NCBI GenBank assembly: GCA_001429555.1
Contig: LMSR01000018.1
Location: forward strand, 62,001-126,000
DNA from: Nocardioides sp. Soil797
Lineage (GTDB): Bacteria > Actinomycetota > Actinomycetes > Propionibacteriales > Nocardioidaceae
DNA: 64,000 nucleotides
Direction of reading: 5' to 3'
The notes beneath the pieces were generated by a model that saw only the letters and a list, made by a program, of their open reading frames with translations, had not been told where the DNA came from and made no database searches. Position 1 is the first letter of the stretch; each line of letters starts with the position of its first letter. Both the position numbers and the translations under genes were made by a program. Of the stretch, positions 1 to 6,810 are shown one piece after another.

Positions 1-2548
1 CTTCTCGCCCGACGGATCGTTCTTCGTGGTCAACGCCACGGGCGGCGGTAACAACACCCTGTGCGACGCCACCGCACGGTTCGACACTGCTGACCGGGGC
101 CAGCAGATCCAGCCCGTCTGGGTCAACGAAACCGGTGGTGACACCGCTTGGGGAGTGACCGTTACCGACACCGCGGTCTATGTCGGCGGCCACAACCGGT
201 GGTCCAACAACCCCGCCGGGGTCGACCGGGCCCAGCCCGGCGCCGTACCTCGGCCGGGATTGGGGGCGTTGGACCCAGCGAGCGGTCGTCCGTTCGCCTG
301 GAACCCGGGCCGACGTCCCTTGGGTGTCGCTGTCTTCGCGATGCTGGCCACGGACAAGGGGCTGTGGATCGGCTCCAACAACGACTGGATCGGCAACTTC
401 AGGTACAAGCGGCCCAAGTTGGCGTTCTTCCCGTATGCGGGTGGCTACCAGCCATCGTCGACAGCGACCTCGGAGCTGCCTGGCGCGGTATACCTCGCAG
501 GGGCGAAGCCCAGTGGCGCGAGCAACGTGCTCTACCGGGTGAACGCAGGAGGGACCTCGGTGCAGTCCCTCGACAGTGGGCCGGACTGGTCGGCGGATGA
601 CCAGACCGACGGTGACTACCGGAACAGTGGCAGCAACGCGGCTCCGTGGTCTCCCGGAGCCACCGTGGCTGGCAACGTGCCGGCGACCACCCCGGGCACC
701 ATCTTTGACAGCGAGCGGTGGTCGCCGTCGGACACGCCCGCGATGAACTGGGCCTTCCCTGTTGCCTCGGGTACGCCGCTGCAGGTGCGGCTCTACTTCG
801 CGAACCGGTGCACCTGCACCGACAGCGCTGGTGAGCGGAAGTTCGACGTCTCGATCGACGGCAGCAAGGTCCTCGACGACTACGACATCGTCGCCGACGT
901 CGGCGACCAGGTCGGAACGATGAAGTCCTACAACATCACCAGCGACGGCTCGGTCAACATCGACTTCGCACATGCCGTGGAGAACCCATTGGTCAATGGC
1001 ATCGAGATTGTGCGCACCGACGTAACACCACCACCCAACCCGGATGCGAACTCGCTCGTCGGTGTCGACTTCGACGGGACTGACGCGGACGCGGCCTCCC
1101 TCGACAATCAGGGCATCGACTTCGGGAACTGGCGAGGAGCCTTCAAGGTGGGAGGTAAGGTGTTCTATGGCTACACCGACGGATACCTCTATTACCGCAC
1201 CTTCGACGGGGACACGTTCGGCCCGGCGATCAAGGTCGATCCCTACAACGATCCCGACTGGTCAGACGTCGATACTGACCTGGGGCAGACCTTCCGTGGT
1301 GTCGTCCCATCGCTCTACTCGGCGATGCCCAATGTAACCAGCATGATGTACGCCGATGGCAAGCTGTTCTACACGTTGTTCGGTGACTCCCGGCTGTTCG
1401 CCAGATGGTTCACCCCGGACAGCGGCATCATGGACGAGCGGACGTTCACCATCTCGAGCTCGGTGAACTTCAGCCAGGCAGACGGCATGTTCCTCGACGG
1501 GAGTGATCTCTACTACGCCACGAAGAATGACAAGTCGCTGCACAAGGCATCGTTCGACGGTACTAGCGTCACGGGATCCGGTCAGGTGGTCAGTGGTCCT
1601 GACGTCGACGGAGTCAATTGGTCCAACCGGGCACTGTTCCTCGACGGGTCTTCGGTGCCTGCCAACGAACCGCCGACGGCTAGAGCGGCGGTTTCCTGCA
1701 ACGGGCTTTCCTGCAGCTTCGACGGGGCGGACTCGAGCGACCCGGAGGGGCCCCTCGACTCCTACAGCTGGGACTTCGGCGATGGCTCGCCGCTCGAAAT
1801 GGGGCCTCAGGTCAGCCACACCTATGCTGCCGGTGAGTACGACGTGGTGCTGACAGTTGCGGACAGCCAGGGCGTCACCGATTCAGTGACCAAGCATGTC
1901 TCGGTCTCGGAGCCACAAGCCAGTTCGATCAGCTTCGTAGGCAGCGCCACCGGACGCAGCGGAAACTTCAAGACGCAGTCTGCTGACATTCCCACCGGGG
2001 TTCAGCCTGGCGACGCGATGTTGATGATGCTCACCCGCACGACTCCCAGCAGTTGGAGCCAGCCGAGCGGCTGGACCGAGGTGGACACCTACGCGAACGC
2101 GAGCCTGACCACCACGGTGTGGCGCAAAACGGCCACGGCAGCAGATGTCGGAAGCAAGGTGACGATGGACGCCAACTCCTGGACGCACTCGTCACTGAAC
2201 GTCTTGGTCTATCGAGGTGTCGACGACACCAACCCTCTGGTCGACTTCGCCCATTCCAGCTCGACGAACACGACCGCCCACACAGCTCCCAACGTGACGG
2301 CTGGCGATGGCGACTGGGTCGTGTCGATCTGGGGTGAGCGCTCCGGTCAGACGACTGCGTGGACAGCCCCGTCGACGCTGACCCAGCGTGACGTCACCAG
2401 CGACAGTGGTTCTCTCACTGTCACGAGCCTAGCGGCGGATTCAGATGGTCCAGTGGCTGCCGGGACGTTCTCAGGCTCCACGGCTGAGACGGATGTATCG
2501 GTGGCGCGGGGCATCGCTTGGAGTCTCGTGTTGAGGGCTGCTGACTGA
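1..2548 (+). CDS. Secreted multi-domain protein with malectin-like and PKD domains (5' truncated by window)
   Basis: The frame is open from position 2 and reads FSPDGSFFVV before the first possible GTG at 26, so the gene continues to the left; no true start or signal peptide is visible. About 848 residues are present. Residues 1-160 (counted from position 26) resemble blades of a beta-propeller. Residues about 165-330 look like a malectin-type carbohydrate-binding domain (VRLYFANRC, KFDVSIDG, NGIEIVR). Residues about 550-632 are a PKD domain (YSWDFGDG, HTYAAGEYDVVLTVAD). The last 200 residues form an unassigned beta-rich domain. No catalytic motif is seen. A role at the cell surface or in polysaccharide binding is inferred from the domains only. 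Confidence 0.8.
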   Translation, partial: FSPDGSFFVVNATGGGNNTLCDATARFDTADRGQQIQPVWVNETGGDTAWGVTVTDTAVYVGGHNRWSNNPAGVDRAQPGAVPRPGLGALDPASGRPFAWNPGRRPLGVAVFAMLATDKGLWIGSNNDWIGNFRYKRPKLAFFPYAGGYQPSSTATSELPGAVYLAGAKPSGASNVLYRVNAGGTSVQSLDSGPDWSADDQTDGDYRNSGSNAAPWSPGATVAGNVPATTPGTIFDSERWSPSDTPAMNWAFPVASGTPLQVRLYFANRCTCTDSAGERKFDVSIDGSKVLDDYDIVADVGDQVGTMKSYNITSDGSVNIDFAHAVENPLVNGIEIVRTDVTPPPNPDANSLVGVDFDGTDADAASLDNQGIDFGNWRGAFKVGGKVFYGYTDGYLYYRTFDGDTFGPAIKVDPYNDPDWSDVDTDLGQTFRGVVPSLYSAMPNVTSMMYADGKLFYTLFGDSRLFARWFTPDSGIMDERTFTISSSVNFSQADGMFLDGSDLYYATKNDKSLHKASFDGTSVTGSGQVVSGPDVDGVNWSNRALFLDGSSVPANEPPTARAAVSCNGLSCSFDGADSSDPEGPLDSYSWDFGDGSPLEMGPQVSHTYAAGEYDVVLTVADSQGVTDSVTKHVSVSEPQASSISFVGSATGRSGNFKTQSADIPTGVQPGDAMLMMLTRTTPSSWSQPSGWTEVDTYANASLTTTVWRKTATAADVGSKVTMDANSWTHSSLNVLVYRGVDDTNPLVDFAHSSSTNTTAHTAPNVTAGDGDWVVSIWGERSGQTTAWTAPSTLTQRDVTSDSGSLTVTSLAADSDGPVAAGTFSGSTAETDVSVARGIAWSLVLRAAD

Positions 2549-2563
2549 GCGGGTCACCTCAGT

Positions 2564-2600
2564 TCCGGTGGAGTTCGTCAACCAGGCGGGCTCCACCGGA
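2564..2600 (+). terminator. Inverted repeat after the malectin/PKD gene
   Basis: A perfect 10-bp inverted repeat (TCCGGTGGAG / CTCCACCGGA) with a 17-nt loop begins 15 nt after the stop codon. There is no T tract. The rest of 2549-2747 shows no gene. Confidence 0.45.
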
Positions 2601-2747
2601 GCTTTGTGCTTGTCTCACACTCGCCGCCGTGCCGAGACAGCGATGGGCACCTCATCGCAGGCACCCCGTTGCCAGCAAACCGTGGTTCGGCACGCGGCTT
2701 CGATGATCAATATTCCGATCGTCATGGGCCGGCAACCAGTCCCGCGA

Positions 2748-3410
2748 TCAACCCTTGGCGAAGGTGATCAGGTAGCAGCCGCGGTCCTGCCCGGAGACGA
2801 CGTCCATCCGGTAGTTGCCCGGCTCACGGACGAAGAGATTAACTGCGAAGTACTTCCACACGTCTGCATCCTCGACGTCCGTCGAGACCACGGATGACCT
2901 ACGGCCGGTGGTCCCAGTCGGGGCCAATGTGACCGAGACCCGTTTCATCTGCTTGCGACTCTTGGGTACCACATAGAAGTGCACTTCCGGCTGCTCCATT
3001 GTGCCCACTTGGTCGTCGTACGATGTCAGGGCCTGGCCGAAGTTCCCGACCGCGACGTCTCCCGAGCGGAGGTCGTCGGTCTTTGCGTCGACCTTGGCGC
3101 ACCCCGGACCGGAGCTGCTCGGCAGCGAGTCCAGGACACTGGTCTGGCTCTTGGGAGCCGGGGTCTTGGTCGGGTAGACATTCGGGTCCGACGGGCTTGA
3201 GGAGCTGGAGGATGGAAGTGATGGTGTCGCGGAGGAGTCCGTCCGGGATCCTCCTAGGCTGCTGCCATCGGTCGGTGCCGGGTTGGATGCGAGGTCCGAC
3301 GAGTCCGGTGCGCCTGCCGTGTCCGCGTTCGGCTCCTGGGAGGAGCAACCGCCCATGGACACGGCAAACACGACCGTGGCCGCGATCCCCACACTGCGCC
3401 TGCGATTCAT
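2748..3410 (-). CDS. Putative lipoprotein with Ser/Pro-rich linker
   Basis: 220 residues. The start chosen is ATG at 3410, preceded by GGTGGGG, because it places a standard lipoprotein signal peptide at the N terminus: MNRRR, a hydrophobic stretch, then the lipobox SMGGC with Cys22. An in-frame start 14 codons upstream would bury the signal. Residues about 25-95 are a low-complexity Ser/Pro/Asp/Thr linker. Residues about 100-220 form a small folded domain with two cysteines (GPGCAKV and DRGCYLI), probably a beta-sandwich. The protein is expected on the outer face of the membrane. I do not recognise the family and assign no function. Confidence 0.75.
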   Translation of the reverse strand: MNRRRSVGIAATVVFAVSMGGCSSQEPNADTAGAPDSSDLASNPAPTDGSSLGGSRTDSSATPSLPSSSSSSPSDPNVYPTKTPAPKSQTSVLDSLPSSSGPGCAKVDAKTDDLRSGDVAVGNFGQALTSYDDQVGTMEQPEVHFYVVPKSRKQMKRVSVTLAPTGTTGRRSSVVSTDVEDADVWKYFAVNLFVREPGNYRMDVVSGQDRGCYLITFAKG

Positions 3411-3531
3411 TGTCCCCACCCCGCGATCCGTTGGAGGCGCAGAGCGCGCCATGCTTTGACGCTACGAGTGCGGTGGGACTTTGGCCGGGTCTTGCCGTGG
3501 GGTTCCCCAACATTGATGACAGACTGGTTCC

Positions 3532-4302
3532 GTGACTACTGAGTTCCCCGCCGCCGCGGCCACCGATGACCACGTCTTTGCCACCTGGCTCGCTGAAGCT
3601 GCCGGAGAGCGTCTGCTCGAGGTACGCACCCAGGGGCTCGAGGGCCGTGAGCTCAAGGACGCCGGTGACGCCGCCGCCCAGGCACTGATTGCCGGGCTGC
3701 TCGCCGAGCACCGCCCCGACGACGCGGTGCTCTCGGAGGAGGCGGCCGACGACAAGTCGCGCCTTCAGGCCAAGCGGGTCTGGATCATCGACCCCCTCGA
3801 CGGCACCCGTGAGTTCTCCGAGCCGCCGCGCGACGACTGGGCGGTCCACGTGGCGCTCTGGGAGTACGGCGACCTCACCGTCGGTGCCGTCGCCCAGCCC
3901 GCGTTGGGGGAGACCTTCAACACCGGCACGCCTTCCGTCGTCCCACCGCGCACGTCCACCCGCCCGCGCATCGCGGTCTCCCGCACCCGCCCGCCCGCTT
4001 TCGTGCAGGCGCTGGCCGAGGAGATCGACGCCGAGCTGGTGCCGATGGGTTCCGCCGGCGTGAAGGTGATGTCCGTGGTCCGCGATGTCGCGGACGCCTA
4101 TGTCCACGCCGGTGGTCAGTATGAGTGGGACAACGCGGCTCCGGTGGCCGTGGCTCGCGCGGCCGGCTTGTTCTGCTCCCGGGTCGACGGCTCGGAACTG
4201 GCCTACAACCAGGACAATGTTTCCCTGCCCGACCTGATCGTGTGCCGTCCCGAGTTGGCCGAGCAGATCGTCGACTTCGTCAAGCGCAACGGGACTGACT
4301 GA
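3532..4302 (+). CDS. cysQ: 3'(2'),5'-bisphosphate nucleotidase / inositol monophosphatase family protein
   Basis: 256 residues, GTG start. The family removes a phosphate from 3'-phosphoadenosine 5'-phosphate (sulfur assimilation) or related sugar and inositol phosphates in the cytosol, using two or three Mg2+. Visible motifs are the metal-binding SEEAADD (about residues 64-70), the signature WIIDPLDGTREF (about 83-94) and the C-terminal YEWDNAAPVAVA. The combination, with WDNAAP near the C terminus, fits CysQ better than SuhB. A CAGACT box lies 7 nt before the GTG, so the mRNA may be leaderless. It stands alone, ended by a strong terminator. Confidence 0.85.
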   Translation: MTTEFPAAAATDDHVFATWLAEAAGERLLEVRTQGLEGRELKDAGDAAAQALIAGLLAEHRPDDAVLSEEAADDKSRLQAKRVWIIDPLDGTREFSEPPRDDWAVHVALWEYGDLTVGAVAQPALGETFNTGTPSVVPPRTSTRPRIAVSRTRPPAFVQALAEEIDAELVPMGSAGVKVMSVVRDVADAYVHAGGQYEWDNAAPVAVARAAGLFCSRVDGSELAYNQDNVSLPDLIVCRPELAEQIVDFVKRNGTD

Positions 4303-4324
4303 GCGCAAGGCTGCGTAGAAACGA

Positions 4325-4354
4325 CGAAACCCCCGCCGGGCGGCGGGGGTTTCG
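4325..4354 (+). terminator. Intrinsic terminator after cysQ
   Basis: A 14-bp perfect stem (CGAAACCCCCGCCG / CGGCGGGGGTTTCG) lies 22 nt after the cysQ stop. The right arm carries its own TTT. Confidence 0.85.
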
Positions 4355-4455
4355 CTGCGCTTGAGGTGGGGACCTTTGGGCGCTTCTCGCGAGCAATGGT
4401 CGGTAGTCACGAGGTGGGCCCGGCTGGCTGGTCAGGTGGGTGTTGCCAACCGAAC

Positions 4456-4483
4456 TTGACTGAACTTTACTCATTCTTAGACA
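4456..4483 (+). promoter_or_regulatory. Possible promoter of the small secreted peptide gene
   Basis: TTGACT at 4456-4461 and TAGACA at 4478-4483 are spaced 16 nt, inside a locally AT-rich stretch (4440-4560) that contrasts with the flanks. The match to -10 is imperfect. A near direct repeat, AACTTGACT / AACTTTACT, covers the -35 area. Confidence 0.35.
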
Positions 4484-4492
4484 TTCGTGTCT
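4479..4492. promoter_or_regulatory. Small palindrome overlapping the peptide-gene promoter
   Basis: AGACA-TTCG-TGTCT is an inverted repeat with 5-bp arms. It overlaps the proposed -10 and start point, so it could be an operator or a small 5' hairpin. It has no known match that I recognise. The 327 bp from 4303 to 4629 otherwise hold only the cysQ terminator and this promoter region. Confidence 0.3.
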
Positions 4493-4629
4493 CGAAGTTG
4501 CAAAGATTCCCCGAGAGATCTTTCGACCAGGTTCGAAAACGGAATCTCCAGCTCAGGATCGATCTCGGGAGCCACGGCTGGTCTGGCTGACACCCCATCA
4601 GCACAACCCAAGTCAGTGGAGGCAATGAA

Positions 4630-4788
4630 ATGAACAGCAAGACGAGGAAGATCCTGGCAGTTCTGACGCTCACCGCAGTGACGGCATTCGGCGCGGTCGG
4701 TTCGGGCAGTGCGGCGACCAGCAAGGCGCCGTCCCAGGGAGACCACGGGACCGTGATCGCCAAGATCGGCGACCCTTGGTGCTGCTGA
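4630..4788 (+). CDS. Small secreted peptide ending in DPWCC (candidate signalling peptide precursor)
   Basis: 52 residues. ATG at 4630 has a very good ribosome binding site (GGAGG at 4618-4622, 7-nt spacer). The product has a Sec-type signal: a basic start (MNSKTRK), a hydrophobic core (ILAVLTLTAVTAFGAVG) and a Ser-Gly-Ser-Ala site near residue 28. The remaining roughly 24 residues are polar and end in GDPWCC with two terminal cysteines. It is convergent with the HTH/TPR regulator at 4907-6256 and is closed by a hairpin at 4818-4848. By analogy with RRNPP systems the secreted tail could be a pheromone read by that regulator; this is inference. It could also be an unrelated exported microprotein. 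Confidence 0.7.
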   Translation: MNSKTRKILAVLTLTAVTAFGAVGSGSAATSKAPSQGDHGTVIAKIGDPWCC

Positions 4789-4817
4789 CCCACGTGGTCA
4801 GCACAGTGTGACTCACT

Positions 4818-4848
4818 CCTGAGGCCCTGAATCGGGGAGGGCCTCAGG
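4818..4848. terminator. Bidirectional hairpin between peptide gene and regulator
   Basis: A perfect 11-bp stem (CCTGAGGCCCT / AGGGCCTCAGG) with a 9-nt loop lies between the two convergent genes. No long T tract is present on either strand. Confidence 0.7.
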
Positions 4849-4906
4849 GTGATCGCACCGTCGGGCCCGCGCCGTCTGCGGAGCCCGCTAAGCCCGCGCG
4901 GTCAGC

Positions 4907-6256
4907 CTACGTGTGGATCCGCGACGAGGTGGTGCTGCGCAAGCCCGTTGAAGCAGCCGCGCTTCGGTACGCCGCCAGCGCGCTCTCCACGTCGCCGGCT
5001 TCTTCGAGCAGGTTGGCCAGCTCGAACCACAGCTGCGCTGCGCTGCGGTCTGCCCCCACGCCGGTCAGCAAGTTGACGGCGGCGCCGTAGGCCGTCCTGG
5101 CTCCCGAGAGGTCCCCAGCGGTGGACAAGGAGATGCCTTCGATCGCCTTCGCATTCGCCGCGACCAATGGGGAGGCTTCCACAGCAACCTCGTGGACCCG
5201 TCGGCTCAACTCGATGGCACCGAAGGCATCTCCGGCGGCATGCAGTGCCCGGGCGAGCGCCAAGTCGTTCTTGGCGATGTCCATCGGTGCCGCGCTCGAC
5301 CACCTCAAGTCCTCGGCGGCGCGATTGAGCTGCCTCATCGCCTCATCGATCTGAGGTGGATCCGTGGCAAGTTGCATCGTGCCGACTTGAGTGCGGAGCA
5401 GCGCCAGGTTGCGGGCATCGGTGCCCTCACCCAGCAGGGACAGGGCCTGCTCGGCCAGTGGGATCGCGGATCGCGTGTGACCGCGGTGGGCCTCCATGAT
5501 CGAGGCGTTCCAATAGGCCGAGGCACGCGCCGTGGACGACCCGACCTCCTCGGCCCGGGTGGCCGCCGTACGGCAGATGCGGATCGCGTGGCTGACGTCG
5601 CCACGCTCGAAGTACGCCGAAGCGAGGGTCGCCGCCAGCTGAACGGCTTCGTCGACCTGCTCCAAGCCGGTTCCCTCGAGCTGGTCGAGCAGGCCCTGCC
5701 CCTTCTCGATCGCCATGCTGAGGTCGCCTGAGTCGCGGTAGCAGCGGGTCAGCGCGATGCCGGCGCGGATGTGGACCAGGGAGAGGTCGTCTCCGGCGAG
5801 CAGCCGCTCGAGCTCAAGGACGGCGTCGTCGAGCTCGCCCAGCGCTTCGCATGCCCGCGCGTGGACGTAGGCCGCGCGTGCGACGAACTCGTCGATCTGC
5901 GCGGTCCGAGCCCGGTCGAGCACGTCGGCCGCCTGCCCGAGGGCCTCGGCAGCGTCACCCGTCTCGAGCGAGAGCTCGGCGAAGTCGAGCGCCAGCCGGA
6001 GCTCGTCGTACTCCGAGGGCGCCAGCCCGCCGAGCAGCTCCTCGATGCCGACGTGGAGCCGACCGGCCAGCTCGACGAGTGTCTTGGCGTTGGGGCGGCG
6101 CTGTCCGGACTCGATGCGGGAGATGTAGCCGGTCGACGCGGTGTCGCCGGCGAGCTCGGACTGGGTGAGCCCACGGGACCGGCGCGCGGCGCGCAGGCGT
6201 TCACCGAGCACGGTCGGATCGACAGTCGAGAGGAGGCTGGCCTGGCGGGAGTCCAT
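4907..6256 (-). CDS. XRE-family HTH regulator with C-terminal TPR array (RRNPP-like architecture)
   Basis: 449 residues. ATG at 6256 was chosen because the Xre-type helix-turn-helix follows directly: residues about 14-77, with LTQSELAGDTASTGYISRIE as the recognition region and YISRIESGQRRPN typical of the family. Much longer upstream extensions of this frame run over the next gene and are not coding. Residues about 80-430 are helical repeats with TPR-like spacing (for example AYFERGDVSHAI, LHAAGDAFGAI). This HTH plus TPR layout is that of peptide-responsive regulators such as PlcR, NprR and Rgg, where the TPR groove binds a short secreted peptide. A small secreted peptide gene lies immediately beyond its 3' end. 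A CACAAT box 6 nt before the ATG suggests a leaderless transcript. Confidence 0.8.
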   Translation of the reverse strand: MDSRQASLLSTVDPTVLGERLRAARRSRGLTQSELAGDTASTGYISRIESGQRRPNAKTLVELAGRLHVGIEELLGGLAPSEYDELRLALDFAELSLETGDAAEALGQAADVLDRARTAQIDEFVARAAYVHARACEALGELDDAVLELERLLAGDDLSLVHIRAGIALTRCYRDSGDLSMAIEKGQGLLDQLEGTGLEQVDEAVQLAATLASAYFERGDVSHAIRICRTAATRAEEVGSSTARASAYWNASIMEAHRGHTRSAIPLAEQALSLLGEGTDARNLALLRTQVGTMQLATDPPQIDEAMRQLNRAAEDLRWSSAAPMDIAKNDLALARALHAAGDAFGAIELSRRVHEVAVEASPLVAANAKAIEGISLSTAGDLSGARTAYGAAVNLLTGVGADRSAAQLWFELANLLEEAGDVESALAAYRSAAASTGLRSTTSSRIHT

Positions 6257-6258
6257 CC

Positions 6259-6270
6259 GACAATTGTGAC
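6259..6270. promoter_or_regulatory. AT-rich palindrome at the regulator promoter
   Basis: GACAATTGTGAC contains the perfect 8-bp palindrome ACAATTGT, 3 bp before the regulator's start codon and overlapping its likely -10. It is a plausible autoregulatory site; no family match is claimed. Confidence 0.3.
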
Positions 6271-6382
6271 TGATCCCCGGCAAGAATGGGCAACATTCGT
6301 CAGCATTGGCGATGCGGTGGCGCAGAACGTCCCGACGACAAATGCGTGGACGCAGCCGTTCGACCGGGCAAGAGTGTCTGTC

Positions 6383-6781
6383 ATGACCTGTTTCGTCTCG
6401 CACACGTCCGTCGACTGCCGCAACGCCTACGAGCTCTCCGAGTGGTGGAAGGCGCTGCTCGGCTATGTCGACATCGACGGCGACCCCAACCTGCCCGGGC
6501 ACGAGGAGTGCATGATCCGCGAACCCGACAGTGGCCACCAGATCCTCTTCATCGAGGTGCCCGACGACAAGCAGGTCAAGAACCGGCTGCACTTCGACCT
6601 GCGGCCCAGCGACGGCACCCGGGACGCGGAGGTGACCCGGCTGCTCGAGGCCGGCGCCACCCAGGTTGCCGACCTGCGCGGCAAGTACGGCCCCGGCAGC
6701 GGATGGGTGGTGCTGGCCGACCCCGAGGGCAACGAGTTCTGCATCTTGCGCTCCGAGGCCGAGGTGGCCGCACAGGGCTGA
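6383..6781 (+). CDS. VOC (glyoxalase/bleomycin resistance/dioxygenase) family protein
   Basis: 132 residues, one VOC domain. ATG at 6383 opens the beta-alpha-beta-beta-beta fold directly (NAYELSEWWKALLGY, then LFIEVPDD, LHFDLRP, GWVVLADPEGNEFCILR). The ending DPEGNEFC with a conserved Glu is the typical metal-ligand strand. The family includes isomerases, dioxygenases and resistance proteins; the substrate cannot be told. An AAGAGT box 7-8 nt before the ATG may be a leaderless -10. It is transcribed divergently from the HTH/TPR regulator, 126 bp apart. Confidence 0.8.
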   Translation: MTCFVSHTSVDCRNAYELSEWWKALLGYVDIDGDPNLPGHEECMIREPDSGHQILFIEVPDDKQVKNRLHFDLRPSDGTRDAEVTRLLEAGATQVADLRGKYGPGSGWVVLADPEGNEFCILRSEAEVAAQG

Positions 6782-6783
6782 TT

Positions 6784-6809
6784 CCGGCTGACCTGCTGAA
6801 TCCAGCCGG
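6784..6809. terminator. Weak hairpin between convergent VOC and kinase genes
   Basis: CCGGCTG / CAGCCGG, a 7-bp stem with a 12-nt loop, fills the 29-bp gap between two convergent stop codons. Weak, but well placed. Confidence 0.35.
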
Positions 6810-6810
6810 C

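Noticed and set aside
2899..4410. Long minus-strand open frame opposite cysQ
   Set aside because: It is the complement of a clearly conserved CysQ sequence and lacks any domain; high-GC antisense frames stay open by chance.
4366..4590. Short plus-strand frame before the peptide gene
   Set aside because: It lies over the AT-rich promoter area, has no ribosome binding site and no recognisable product.
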